DNA of 64,000 nucleotides, from positions 5,132,001-5,196,000 of the forward strand of contig JAEMBT020000005.1 of the NCBI GenBank assembly GCA_018873245.2, written 5' to 3'. The notes below the pieces were generated by a model, which was not told the DNA's origin, did no database searches, and was given only the letters and a program-made list of their open reading frames with translations. This document shows, in pieces, positions 47,774-58,599 of this stretch. Source of the stretch: Archegozetes longisetosus (taxonomy: Eukaryota > Arthropoda > Arachnida > Sarcoptiformes > Trhypochthoniidae). The position numbers and the translations under genes were made by a program. The stretch's first letter is position 1; the number at the start of each line of letters is the position of its first letter.

Positions 47774-48576
47774 TTGTGTTGTGCTAGTTATTCATGTCTG
47801 CACAACATCTTACCTCAGTAACTTCTCCGTATAAGTTGCCTTATCGTTTAGGCTTGTGTGGAAACTGCTAGAATATGTCATAAAGACATTGAATTGCCCA
47901 TAGTTTTCCCTAAAAACGAATGGCGTGGACATTCTCGGAGAGCAAAAGTGAAATATCTCGTTCAAACTAAAAGTAAGTAATACAGGTCTGTAGCTAAATG
48001 AACGCTGTGGAATTGATGTAAAGCATATTAGACGGAACACGTTAATTGCCGCGTGCGAAGTCTAATATGAGTACGTATCTAGTAGCCGGGTGGTTGCAAT
48101 AGTCTAGTGAACGTGTTCACATACCATATTCTATCACTGGTTTAAGAGATGGAATAGATTTGCCGAAGATACCTTTGTGTCGTTGTCGAGCTCAATGATC
48201 CAGATCCACAGAAAAATTATTCCATATAGTATTGATGTGTTCGACTGTCCAATGATGAGTAGTAACTTGATAACTGAGTGTTTAGAGAATGGGAAGGGAC
48301 AATGGCCTGAAACCTATCTCTGTTAATAGGGTTTCCGGAGCTAAACAGCTATTAACGGACGCTGGCTGCATGGAGACTGCATAATTGGCAGTCGATTAGT
48401 TTTGGAAAATATCGAGAAATCTAAAAGGAGGTTCACACAAGCTTATTCGAGAAAAATTTCTAGAAGTTTGTTTTTTACAGTACTGACGGGGGCGAAACGT
48501 CAACTCTACGCGTAAGCCAGTCAGTTTAACACTAACTGGTCATTCATCGAACTGTATCGTAATACAGTTCAATACA

Positions 48577-48590
48577 TATATAAAAGGGGG
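48577..48590 (+). promoter_or_regulatory. Strong TATA box (TATATAAAAGGGGG)
   Basis: A canonical TATA element with a G run follows the GAACTGTAT/ATACAGTTC palindrome. There is no gene downstream before the 9.6-kb element at 48,954, so it may belong to a decayed mobile element. Confidence 0.35.
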
Positions 48591-48981
48591 AGTTTTTACG
48601 AATAAAGGAGACTTGATAAGCCTCTTGAGGAGAGATCATGTCGGATTGAATTGTCTTTGTTGTTCTTATATTTTTGTTATATTTAATTCTTAATTAATTT
48701 ATTTTAACATTAAATTGTTTATTTTTAATTACTGAAGTTTGATTATTCGCTAATTAACTCGGAGTGACATAGATGTATATTAAGTGCTGCGTTAACTATT
48801 GTTTACCGGGTCGAGAAGGTGTATTGGCGGACCTCCTCAGCTTAGCGTCCGTCAGTACTACAGTCGACTGACGAGGGATCGAACACTGAACATGAAAGTT
48901 AAGAAGGGAGCTTACCGCGAAGGTCAGGGTAAGTATTGGAGAAATACTTGGTGAGTAGTGTATATAAGGCGAGGCTGAGAC

Positions 48982-49900
48982 GGGAGTGACACAATTCTTC
49001 CATGCACAATTCTTCCACGCACAATTCTTCCACACTTTTCAATTGATCACAGAATATAAGTGATGACCATTTCAAGTCGAATTGACCAACGAATAGTAAC
49101 TATTGGCCATTTCTATATCAGATGACCTACGGAAGGCAACTGATGACCATTTTCAATTCAGACCAACTACGGGAAGTAACTGATGGCCATTTCTATATTA
49201 GATAAACTACGGGAGACGAACGATGACCATTTCTAATTCAGACCACCTACGGGAAGCAACTTGTGGCCATTTCTACATCAGATGAACTACGGAAGGCAAC
49301 TGATGGCCTAATAACATAAGAAATAGTTATCAGTTACTCATATGTCATCTGAATTGAAAATGGCCATCAGTTAGTTCCCACAGGTCATCTAAGTTGAAAA
49401 TGGTCGTCGATTGCCATCCATAGCTCATCTGATTTAGAAATGACCATCAGTCACTCCCCATATGTTATCTGAGATGGAAATGGTCATCATTCCTCTCGGT
49501 TTATCTGATATAAAAATTGTCATCGCTTACCCCTCGTAGATCGTCTGAATTGAAAATGTTTATCGGTTGTTCTTCCGTAGTTCATCTGATATAGAAATGG
49601 CCATAAGTTACTTCCCGTAGGTCACTTGAATTGAAAATGATCACCGTTCGTCTCCCGTAGGCCATCTGATATCGAAATGGCCATCAGTTGCTTCCCGTAG
49701 GTGGTCTGAATTAGAAATGGTCATCGTTCGTCTCCCGTAGTTTATCTAATATAGAAATGGCCAATAGTTACTATTCGTTGGTCAATTCGACTTGAAATGG
49801 TCATCACTTATATTCTGTGATCAATTGAAAAGTGTGGAAGAATTGTGCGTGGAAGAATTGTGCATGGAAGAATTGTTCATGGAAGAATTGTGGTAGACCC
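48982..49900. mobile_element. 919-bp palindromic element with 9-bp target duplication
   Basis: GGCTGAGAC occurs immediately outside both ends (48,973-48,981 and 49,901-49,909). The terminal repeats begin GGGAGTGACACAATTCTTCC and end GGAAGAATTGTGGTAGACCC. Next to each end are three to four tandem copies of AATTCTTCCA(C/T)GCAC. The rest of each half is a degenerate repeat of about 60 bp (CTACGGGAAGCAACTGATGG / CCATTTCTATATCAGATG), and the two halves are inverted about a centre near 49,320. It inserted into the left arm of the 9.6-kb element. A 9-bp duplication fits a Mutator-like (MULE) foldback. Confidence 0.75.
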
Positions 49901-49909
49901 GGCTGAGAC

Positions 49910-50790
49910 AGTACGAATAGTACGAGCACGTAAAATGCAGATTTTTATCAAATAAAACGAAAGAAGTCACAAAATAGTCAATAGATAGCTTAAAATCAAT
50001 CAAAAAAGCTGGGACACTACGAGGAGTACGAGCTCATACTCCTAAAAATCATGAAAAAGCATTAAAAATTGAACTTTTTGCATCATTTTATATGGAATTC
50101 AAGCTAAAATATCATAAAAAGTCGTCTAAAACTATCAAATTTACTACTAATTTCCTGAGACAGCACGATTCGTACCCTCTAAAAACTCAAGAAAAATAAC
50201 AGAATTTCAATCAAATAAAATAGAAAAGCTCACAAAAATAACCAATAAAAGCCTAAGCATCAAACAAAAATCCTCGGACACTACGAACTCGTACTTTTCG
50301 TAGCCTCTAAATTTATGAAAAAAGGCAGAAATTCCATGAAAATACTCACGAAAATAGTTAATAAACTAACAAAATCATGAAAAATACTTGAACACTGCAA
50401 ATAGTACGAGTACTTACCTTTCTAATAGTAACAAAAAACCTATTTCCCATTAAATAAAACCCGAAAACCATTTAAAATTTACGAAATTATCACCACCTAA
50501 AATAATAAAACTAAAAGATAACAAAGAGATGAAAGCTGGGACAGTATGATTCGTACTTTTCGTACTCCTCTAAATTCATAAAAATAACCAATTTTTCATC
50601 AAATAAAACTCACAAAATGGTCAATCAGTCTAAAAATACTCAATTAAAAACAGTTCAATAAAAAATACTGGAACAGTACGAAATCGTACTTTTCCTACCC
50701 TTCTAAAATTCTTGAAAAAACAAAAATAACCAATATAAACCTAAAAATTAATGGAAAATCCTGGGATGGTATGACACATATCTCAATCAA
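49910..50790. repeat. Left terminal inverted repeat array
   Basis: Degenerate units of roughly 110-130 bp are each marked by CTGGGACAGTACGA.TCGTAC and TTTTCGTACTCCTCTAAA, then Ala/Thr-run spacer DNA. Six or seven units can be counted, near 49,900, 50,010, 50,155, 50,275, 50,390, 50,535 and 50,670. The whole array is the reverse complement of 57,640-58,575. Confidence 0.7.
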
Positions 50791-51399
50791 TACTCCAAAA
50801 CCATTAATAAAACGCGAACTTTTCATATTGTTTGATGAAGAATTTAAGGTAAAATAATATAACTGTAAATAGTAAAAGTTCTCATCTTTTAAATTCATCT
50901 CAATCTATAGAAATTTGATAATATTCCAGGGTGGGATGGCCGTCCTCCCTAAATTATTAAAGTATTATTATTAGAAATTCAAAGAAAATTATATTTTCAA
51001 ACCAAATGAGATTGAACGTTGAAACTCATTTTGTTAGATTTGACTCTCAAAAAGTTTCACTTTGTTACCCATATCAATATGGATAATGGATAGTCTAACT
51101 TATGAACTGATCATCATACAACTTTCATTCTAGTTTTGTTGAAATCAGTATGAAAAATGCTTTCCTACGATGTACATATTGTTATACTTTTCTTAAATTT
51201 GATGGTTCTTTTTGAATAAAAATCATTACACATTCAAGTCACGTACACATATCAGTGTTTTAGGTAAGTAACGAGACTGTTATATCTTAGAAACGATGGT
51301 AAAAAAGTATGGTAAACATGTTTATGAAATATTATTGCACATTAGAGTAATGTATACTGGATGATGTGGTTGCTTACAATTTACACGCTTTTAATTATC

Positions 51400-52570
51400 A
51401 AGTATGGGGGTGGGCCAAAAACTGACCCATTTTGAAAAAGTATTATTAAACAAGAACAGTAAGCCTTTATCAACTGCCTTGTGCTATTAGGCTCTACTAT
51501 AGCTGAAGTTTATAATATGCTACAAACTATTGGGCACAGCCAAGCACTAAGTCGCTTAGGAGTGCTTGAACTTTATAAAGAGTTTAAAAGTAGAAGCGTT
51601 TAATTGGTGAAGAGGTACCTCGGGAAGCTAAACCTCGTACCTTAACTGACGAGTTCCATAAGAAAAAACTTAAAAAGCTTCTACTTGTAGGCCATAATTA
51701 GGGTACTTTCGAATATGTCGAAATATTAAGTATCAGTTATTTAGCTATAAAGAAGCTTCTGTAAAAATCGGAGTCAAGAAAATAGCCACCAGGTGGGTAC
51801 CACATCAGCTATCCCCACTCAAAAAAAATCACGCGTAGATATTTGTACTGGACACCTTGAAAGATACAACAGTGACCATGAAAGCGCTGGATAAAACTAT
51901 AGTTATTGATAAGACACGGCTCAAATACTAAGACCCTAATGATTATTGGGCATCTCGCCAATATCGCCTCCCTGGACAATCACCGTAAGAATAATTATTT
52001 GAAAAATTATAAATTTTAAATAATGCTAGCGCTCGTAATTTGCACCTCAGGCCTGCAAAAGTAAGAGCAACAATAGAAGATTGGAAACAGACGATGTTAG
52101 TGGCTTTTCACAAAAATCGGGTGTTGGGTTACAGAATTTTGGCCAAAAATACAAATGTCAATTTTGAAGTTTATCTTGATTTTTTGAGCCAAGTAATACT
52201 CCCAGCGCTAAAACAACTACGGATTCATAGACTAATAATACTTCATGACAATGTGACACCCCATAGACATTCGAAAGTTCAAGATTTCTTTGTGAGACAT
52301 CGATGGGAGCAATTGAAACACCCGTCTTATAGCCCTGATTTGAACCCGTGTGACTATGATGGCATATATAGAATAAAGAGGTTTAATTAAAGGTAAAAGA
52401 TTTAATACTCCAGATGAACTTAGAATGACTTATAAGGAAGTTATAGATGAAATAAATCTAAATGGTTCCGCCACTGGCATACGCCACCTCCCACTGAGGT
52501 AGGCATTGGTCAACCAGACAGGCAAATATATTCACTATTTCTTTGTTCAAATTTTAGTTTCATTAAATGC
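51400..52570 (+). pseudogene. Mariner-type transposase pseudogene
   Basis: It starts with a mariner-like end, GTATGGGGGTGGGCCAAAAA. The coding remnants are full of stops until 52,040-52,390, which reads as the catalytic end: LHDNVTPHRHSKVQDFF, then YSPDLNPCDYD. These give two of the three acidic metal-binding positions expected in the family. The matching right end was not found, so the copy is probably truncated. It is on the plus strand, opposite to the host element's own frames. Confidence 0.75.
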
Positions 52571-52823
52571 CTTTAAAAATATAATTGTATCGTTACTTAT
52601 CTAAAACTCTAGTATTAAAGCCTTCTATAAGAAAAAAAATGGTCAATGCTTTCTTCTTGTTAGATAATGTAAAACTTAAAAATTATTATGAAATTAAGTT
52701 TATTTTGTTGTAATTATTTTACGAAACTTATCAACTATTACATATAAATATTTTAGTTAAAAAACACTTTAGTTTTAAAAAATTAAATTGGAAACGGGAC
52801 TTTAGAGATAAATATACAAATTA

Positions 52824-53519
52824 TTACAATTCGTCTTTTTCCTTTACCTTCTTAATAATTTTTAGTATTTGAAACTTAGTCAGATAAAATGTCTGTTGCT
52901 CATACTCCATAAATGATTTCATGCCTGACCAGCTGGATTCGGGATCCTTTCCTTTATTTTTTATTCTTCCAACTTTCATATGACAGGGAATAATTTCTAG
53001 ATTTTCACCAGATCGGAATATCTTTAGCACAACGAATTCTTCTAATATAATTTCATCCTGACTCTCTTTAGTTAAAGTTCCAAGCCCAAGTAAATACTTA
53101 ACTATTCCCCAACCGGTGTTAATAAGCTCAATAGCTCTATCAGCGACTTTTTCAATCATCACTTCAAACTCTTTCACTTTGTGTGGTAATAAGTCCGTCA
53201 TATCCTTAATAAGCTTTTCTCTCTTCCATTCTGAGATTTCGATACTTTTAAAGTATGGATCAGATCCTCCTAGTTTTGTCCTAAGCGCTTTGCAAAATTT
53301 TAAATAAGCGTTTTTTTTAAAATTCTTATCTCTTCGATCTACAGTATTTTCGTTAAGATCCATTACTGAAAATACGTAACCAATAACTGAACTTAGTTTT
53401 TCACCATTTTTACCATTTTCATCTGCACCAATTACATCATCTTCGTTGCAATTCTCATATATAATAAGTTTTTGATTTTCTTTGCTATTTTCTCCACTAA
53501 CTTCCTTATTTACTGGCAT
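52824..53519 (-). CDS. Possible Bcl-2-family protein inside the 9.6-kb element
   Basis: One uninterrupted frame of 231 codons runs from ATG (53,519) to TAA, behind a TATATACA motif. Residues 1-60 are acidic and probably disordered. From about 70 on it is mostly helical. Residues 133-147, INTGWGIVKYLLGLG, resemble a BH1 motif (NWGRIV.FF.FGG) after an amphipathic helix EVMIEKVADRAIEL. ESSWSGMKSFME (195-206) could be a weak BH2. It lacks a C-terminal membrane anchor. Bcl-2 proteins control mitochondrial cell death, and viruses and large mobile elements are known to carry copies. The match rests on one motif; it may be an unrelated helical protein. It is the longest intact frame of the element. 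Confidence 0.4.
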   Translation of the reverse strand: MPVNKEVSGENSKENQKLIIYENCNEDDVIGADENGKNGEKLSSVIGYVFSVMDLNENTVDRRDKNFKKNAYLKFCKALRTKLGGSDPYFKSIEISEWKREKLIKDMTDLLPHKVKEFEVMIEKVADRAIELINTGWGIVKYLLGLGTLTKESQDEIILEEFVVLKIFRSGENLEIIPCHMKVGRIKNKGKDPESSWSGMKSFMEYEQQTFYLTKFQILKIIKKVKEKDEL

Positions 53520-53583
53520 ACTAAAATGTGTATATAAATATTAAATAAAAACAAAAAGCTTTCCAACAACTACTAAAGTAGTG

Positions 53584-54173
53584 GGGTGAATCCGGGCTAA
53601 TGGGTTCCTGAACCCCATCCCCAATGTGATATATCATTGTATTCAGTTCGTCAAGCTGAACATTTGGTATCACACTTGACTACTTCCAACACGAACCCGA
53701 CCACTTCCGGACAAATCCCGACGGGAGTGGCTGACCCGGCCAAGTGATATATCATTGGATTCAGGACAACGGACTGAGCATTTTGATACCTCACTTGATC
53801 AATTACCATAAGTAGTTCTCGAGATATCCACCATTGTTTGTTTTAGTATCTCGTAATTGATAAACCTGGATTCTCGAGTCGTAACCCAAACAAGCCTGAT
53901 ACAAACTGAGGGGGAATAAATTAGGTCGCCAAGCGACCTAACCTATTATACCTTAGTTTTAATCAGGTTTGGCTTGGGTTACAACTTGGTAAAGCCAGGT
54001 TTACCCATTTTCGAGGGGGTTAGGTCTCGGTGACCAGAAGTGGTGAGGTTCGGGTTGGAAAAAGTCAAGTATGGTATCAAAATGTTCGCCTCGAAGAACT
54101 GAATCCAATGATGAATTACATTTGGAGGTGGGGGTCGGGAACTCCTTTAGACCTATTAGCCAGGATTTACTCA
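53584..54173. mobile_element. 590-bp foldback element
   Basis: The two halves are inverted copies. Ends GGGTGAATCCGGGCTAAT and the complement ending AGCCAGGATTTACTC are flanked by AAGTAGTG and AAGTAGCG, an 8-bp target duplication with one mismatch. The centre is the perfect palindrome TAGGTCGC-CAA-GCGACCTA. A half-copy lies at 38,243-38,590. It inserted in the 9.6-kb element, just upstream of the Bcl-2-like frame. Confidence 0.75.
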
Positions 54174-54784
54174 AGTAGCGTTAAAAAGGTATACTTTACT
54201 TTAGCATATTATTCGTAACAAATCCCATGTGAACAAATAATAACCAAATAGATAAGCTATTGAACCATAGGAATAGCTTTAATTTCATCATTTTAATTCA
54301 ATCTAAGATGAAAAATTTTAAACGATTGAATAGAACATTTATTTAATTTTAGAGCTCCCAATGGCTTACATAAGATCAGCACAGATTAATGACTCGAAAA
54401 GCTAACTTTAAACTTTATGAATTAATAAAAAGAACTTTTAATAATATAACAAATATGCGTTTATACATTAATATCAAACTCTATAGTTATTTATCGTTAA
54501 CTATTTTTCATAAAAATTACTGCATTTCCAAGTGTTTTGTATCCTTGGAATACATTCTTAATCAATTTCTTTATCTAATTAAAGGTTATCAACATTTCTT
54601 GTGAATTTTTTTACTTTATGATTAAATGGAGATAGAAACAGAATTTCTTGATTAATAAAATAACGAAATATTAATAGATAAGCTACTAAGCCGTAGCAAT
54701 AATCGGAAAATAATAATATATAGTTTTAAACAGGGAGTAAAATAGTTTACCTCTATATTTCAAAAGTTTATAACTTTAAAAGTA

Positions 54785-55372
54785 CAAGAAATTTTATTGA
54801 AATTTTTTTACAAAAAGAAAGTAGAAAGTGGGAGTTTATGATATGATATGTTCGAAATGCCATCCGTTCTCTAAGTGGCCGTGGCGTAATCGAACTTGAA
54901 AATTATCGATAACGTCATTCAGTACCGTCTTAGAAATATTGAATATTTCACTTTCAATTTCACTTTCGAGCTCTTCCATTGACTTGGGATTCTTAGCATA
55001 GACTTTATCATTAAGATGTCCCCAAAGCAACTCTAGTGTCAAATTCTTTTTAAAACTTCTGTTGAACAATAATTGTCGATTTATTGCTTGAATAATATTC
55101 CTTGACAATAAATATTCTCTGTTCAGTAGTATAGACAGCCATTTTAAAAAAATTAATTGTAAACAAAAATTAAATGGCAAAAAATAACTTCAATATCTTA
55201 GGAAAATACTCACTAGATTTGAACTTTCAAAACCTTAGGAATATAAACTTAGTCAAATAAAATATAGTGATAAACTATATTACACCCCATATTTTTGAAC
55301 ACATGATATCATAAACTTCCATTATCCTACTTTCTTCCTGTTAAAGAAATTCAATAAAATACTTTATCGTTT
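54785..55372 (-). mobile_element. Tc1/mariner-type remnant with transposase C-terminus
   Basis: Imperfect inverted ends of about 60 bp share TTTTATTGAA and AGTTTATGATAT. Inside, the minus strand from about 55,060 to 54,836 reads LLWGHLNDKVYAKNPKSMEE and ends ENGWHFEHI. That is the C-terminal pattern 'DFFLWGxLKDKVY...NGGxHFEHI' of DD-E/D transposases of the Tc1/mariner group. The N-terminal catalytic part is gone. Confidence 0.65.
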
Positions 55373-55505
55373 TGAAATTATAAACATTTAAAATATAGTG
55401 GTAAATTATTTTACACCCTGTAGCTCTCACATTGCTTTCGATTTTTGGGTTTGTCACTTCATTCATTTCTAAGATAAACTTGTCCTTTCTTGGATCATCA
55501 TAAGA

Positions 55506-55714
55506 TCATTTTATTCTGTACTTACTCATCCAACCATTATTCATCAACCTCCCCAACTTATCTTTTAGAGCTTCGTTTTCAACTTCTAGATCAAATATAT
55601 CATCACCCATCATCTTAATAGTCTCAATATAGACTACTTGGTTAGCAATTAATTTTTCAGCTTTTTTAGTTTGTGTGGTGATTTAGCCTGTTTACTAAGT
55701 TCAAGATTTATCAT
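55506..55714 (-). CDS. Short coiled-coil ORF, frame shift at an A run
   Basis: ATG at 55,714 opens MINLELSKQAKSPHKLKK. After an A6 run the neighbouring frame continues AEKLIANQVVYIETIKMMGD, then DLEVENEALKDKLGRLMNN, to TGA at 55,506. With one more A the two parts would join into about 69 residues of coiled coil. Its AEKLI start and ETI..M.D.I..LE pattern resemble the ORFs ending at 56,660 and 57,363, so the three may be one family. No known function. Confidence 0.35.
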
Positions 55715-55960
55715 TTTTCAATAGAATCAGTTCATATTTAACGTATTTAAATATTCCATTCTGCTATACAACACATAAGATAAATTTAACTTTCCATGAT
55801 AGAAAAAGTATATCAATGATAAAACAAGTGCGGATAAAATACCAAGTATTGGTATAATTGAAAAGTTCGTACCTTAAGTATCAAAGAATGAATTTTATTG
55901 AATTGTTTTACAAAAAAACTTAAGAGTAATCCCCCCCCCCCCGAGCACCAGTGACCCACT

Positions 55961-56155
55961 TCATCCTTTCCTGCCATTTATCATAAACCAGTCGCCACTC
56001 ACCAAAGTAATAATGTTGAAGAAATAATTTACTGCCCGATCGATCTCTTCTGACGAGAATCGGCGCCCTCTTAAATATTTCTTAACCATTTCATATGAAA
56101 CAGTGTTTGGCCCTAAAACAGAATTAATTTTTTCGGCCGTGTCTTTGGCCGACAT
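55961..56155 (-). CDS. Short HTH-like ORF, possibly transposase N-terminus
   Basis: ATG (56,155) opens MSAKDTAEKINSVLGPNTVS followed by YEMVKKYLRGRRF. This resembles the N-terminal HTH of mariner transposases (pattern TAE.I...LG..TVSY..V.KW..R). The frame stops after 64 codons. A C12 run (55,931-55,942), striking in AT-rich DNA, lies just downstream. Either a transposase stub or a small DNA-binding protein of the host element. Confidence 0.3.
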   Translation of the reverse strand: MSAKDTAEKINSVLGPNTVSYEMVKKYLRGRRFSSEEIDRAVNYFFNIITLVSGDWFMINGRKG

Positions 56156-56368
56156 TTTCTTCTTAAAACAATAACCAATAATAGCCCGAAAATTTCGAGA
56201 ATTGAAATCAATTTTTATTTCAGGTAACTGTTTTTTAAAAAATCATAAAATGCAAATAGAACGACAGAATAAGTTGAAACTTTTTGTTCGATATTTAAAA
56301 ATGATATATTTAAATAAAACATTCAAAAAATATTTTAATTGTCAGAACCCCGTTAGGGCACGAACTTT

Positions 56369-56660
56369 TCAATTATACCAATAATATATAAACCCAAATC
56401 GCATATGAAAAAGAACCGGATAATTTATTAATAACTTAATGTAGCAATTTAATTGAAGGAGATATATTATCTTATGTTCTAAATTGTTTTTTAATTTTCG
56501 AAAAATAAAATATAGTAAGATTATACCAAGTACGATTGAAATACAAATTAAAATATAAATACAATACCACCATTTTATTTTCAGAGCGGAGCAATGATAC
56601 TTCATCACAAAGTGATTTAACTTTTTCTTTGGCATCATTTATTAATTTCTCGGCTATCAT
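56369..56660 (-). CDS. Coiled-coil plus membrane-helix ORF, two overlapping frames
   Basis: One frame from ATG 56,660 reads MIAEKLINDAKEKVKSLCDE, a coiled coil ending SENK. The next frame from there reads WWYCIYILICISIVLGIILL, a clear single membrane helix, then a basic RKLKNN segment. A one-base difference in the AAAATGG run would join them. The AEKLI motif links it to the coiled-coil ORF at 55,506-55,714. Function unknown. Confidence 0.3.
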
Positions 56661-56867
56661 TTATAAGGTAAAGAAATTGCATTCATTAAACGTCGTTTAA
56701 CTCTTTCATTATTATTGTTTCTAATTTATCGAGTACGAGGAACAAAAAAGTGTGTGCAGTTATACTATTATTCGGCTTTTTAAAAAATCTAATGCTTCAA
56801 CTATCAAATAATCTCATGTAAAAAGTTGAGCATATGATCCAATGAAGAATTTTTGAAAAAAATCAAT

Positions 56868-57104
56868 TTAAATGAAATCATATTTTCCATAGACATCAAT
56901 AGTAAGCATCCCAGAGATAAGAAAGTTTCCAAAGGAAAACAAGTTAACTGACAAATTTCTATGATAAGTATTGCTTTGTACACTTGTTAAAGCTACTGCT
57001 GTTATATGAGACGATACATTGAAAACTGCTTCACTAACTTTTGAAACCGGCTTTCTCAACATTTGCAATAAGTTTATACTATGTTTTTCCTCGTACGCAT
57101 TCAA
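56868..57104 (-). CDS. Unknown ORF inside the 9.6-kb element
   Basis: A 78-codon frame without an early in-frame ATG starts AYEEKHSINLLQMLRKPV and has a mixed, protein-like composition (SKVSEAVFNVSSHITAVALT). It may be an exon or the tail of a longer frame interrupted upstream. No family is recognised. Confidence 0.2.
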   Translation of the reverse strand: MNAYEEKHSINLLQMLRKPVSKVSEAVFNVSSHITAVALTSVQSNTYHRNLSVNLFSFGNFLISGMLTIDVYGKYDFI

Positions 57105-57147
57105 TTACAGGATTCTTGTTTACCAAAGTCTGAATTTTTTGTTCATC

Positions 57148-57363
57148 TTAGTGATTAACATCTTTAAGCTCTTTTCCTAAAACACTAATTTTGTTATATT
57201 TTAATTCAATTTCTTCATCCATTCTTTCAATAGTTTCAACAGATACCACTCCAATTTCCTTTAAAACTCTATTTTCTGTATATAATTGATCAGCAGCTTT
57301 AGCTTTAGACCCAACAGAGAGTTGATTAAATTCAATATTGCGAGAGAACGCTAAAAAGATCAA
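57148..57363 (-). CDS. Coiled-coil ORF next to the right arm
   Basis: The frame encodes SKAKAADQLYTENRVLKEIG, then VETIERMDEEIELKYNKISV, with heptad-like spacing, and stops after KELKDVNH. The only in-frame ATG is late, so its start or upstream exon is unclear. Spacing of ETI..M.(D/E).I..L resembles the ORF at 55,506-55,714. Confidence 0.3.
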   Translation of the reverse strand: MIFLAFSRNIEFNQLSVGSKAKAADQLYTENRVLKEIGVVSVETIERMDEEIELKYNKISVLGKELKDVNH

Positions 57364-57639
57364 ACAACGTATAAGAGAATATAAGAGAACAGACTGAAAA
57401 GCTGAGACTTATAGAACAAGAAATTGATAATATCGACTTGAATATAACCAAAACTACAACAGGATTTACCAGAAGACGAAGAAATGGACTTAAAATAAGT
57501 CAAAGGGAATTGAATCGAGTGTGAAAAGTTTAATAGGAGATGTTGAGGTTAGCCTCAATTCAGTGGAAAATTTTTTGAACTCGTACCTTTTTAGCTTAAA
57601 TTCCTTATAAAATAATACGAGAAGTTTGATTTTATAAAT

Positions 57640-58599
57640 GATTTTAGAGAATACGAAAAGTACGAGTTCATAGTGTCCCAGGATATTATAAATTTTTTGA
57701 TTGATTTTAGGCTTTTTTGGCTATTTATTTAATAAAAATAGGCGATTTTTATTGATTTTAGAGGAGTACGAAAAATACGATTTCTTACTGTCCTAGAATA
57801 GCACTAGCAAAACATGATGATTTTAGGTGATTTTCTAGTTTTATAGCTTAAATTCCATATTAAACGATATGAAAACGTCATTTTTTAGTGTTTTTATTAC
57901 TGGTTTTAGAGGAGTAAGAAAAGTACGAATCATACTGTCCCAGCTTTCATCGCTTAATTTGTTATCTTTTAGTTTTATTATTTTAGGTGGTGATAATTTC
58001 GTAAATTTTAAATGGTTTTCGGTTTTATTTAATGGAAAATAGGTTTTTTGTTACTATTAGAAAGGCAAATACTCGTACTGTTCGCAGTGTCCCAGTATTT
58101 TCATGATTTTCTTAGTTTATTAGCTATTTTTGTGAGTATTTTCATGGAATTTCTGCCTTTTTTCATAAGTTTAGAGGCTACGAAAAGTACGAGTTCGTAG
58201 TGTCCGAGGATTTTTGATTGATTCTTAGGGTTTTATTGGTTATTTTTGTGAGTTTTTCTGTCTTATTTGATTGAAATTCTGTTATTTTTCTGGAGATTTT
58301 AGAGGGTACGAATTGTGCTGTCTCAGGAAATTAGTAGTAAGTTTGATAGTTTTAGACGACTTTTATGATATTTTAGCTTGAATTCCATACAAAATGATGC
58401 AAAAAGTTCAATTTTTAATGCTTTTTCATGGTTTTTAGGAGTATGAGCTCGTACTCCTCGTAGTGTTCCAGCTTTTTTTTTATTGATTTTAAGCTTTCTA
58501 TTGACTATTTTGTGAGTTTTTCGTTTTATTTGATAAAAATTTGCTTTTTTCTTGTTCGTACTATTCGTACTGTCTCAGCCTCGCCTTATATACGCTACT
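57640..58599. repeat. Right terminal inverted repeat array
   Basis: This mirrors the left array, with units carrying GAGGAGTACGAAAAGTACGA and CATAGTGTCCCAG and ending CTGTCTCAGCCTCGCCTTAT at the element tip. It is uninterrupted, unlike the left arm, which holds the 919-bp insertion. Confidence 0.7.

Larger units (their letters stand above)
46209..48947. other. Intergenic, possible remains of a retroelement end
   Basis: The first 1 kb is AT-rich and featureless. From about 47,000 the base composition evens out. It holds a perfect hairpin (47,729-47,773), a small palindrome GAACTGTAT/ATACAGTTC (48,549-48,570), and a strong TATA box at 48,577. This would suit a retrotransposon long terminal repeat or leader, but no second repeat or coding region was found. 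Confidence 0.35.
48954..58599. mobile_element. 9.6-kb element with ~0.9-kb terminal inverted repeats and 6-bp target duplication
   Basis: The ends AGTAGTGTATATAAGGCGAG and CTCGCCTTATATACGCTACT are inverted. TTGGTG stands directly outside both (48,948-48,953 and 58,600-58,605). The arms continue inward for about 0.9 kb as inverted, tandemly repetitive sequence. The interior carries short minus-strand frames: a Bcl-2-like candidate, three coiled-coil frames, an HTH-like frame, and one unknown. I see no DNA polymerase, integrase, ATPase or capsid gene. A 6-bp duplication, 5'-AG end and long inverted repeats are features of Polinton/Maverick elements, so a non-autonomous relative is my working idea. 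Later insertions account for about 3.7 kb of its length. Confidence 0.7.

Noticed and set aside
48954..58599. Autonomous Polinton or virus-like genome
   Set aside because: No DNA polymerase B, integrase, packaging ATPase, protease or capsid frame can be found, and the interior left after removing insertions is too small.
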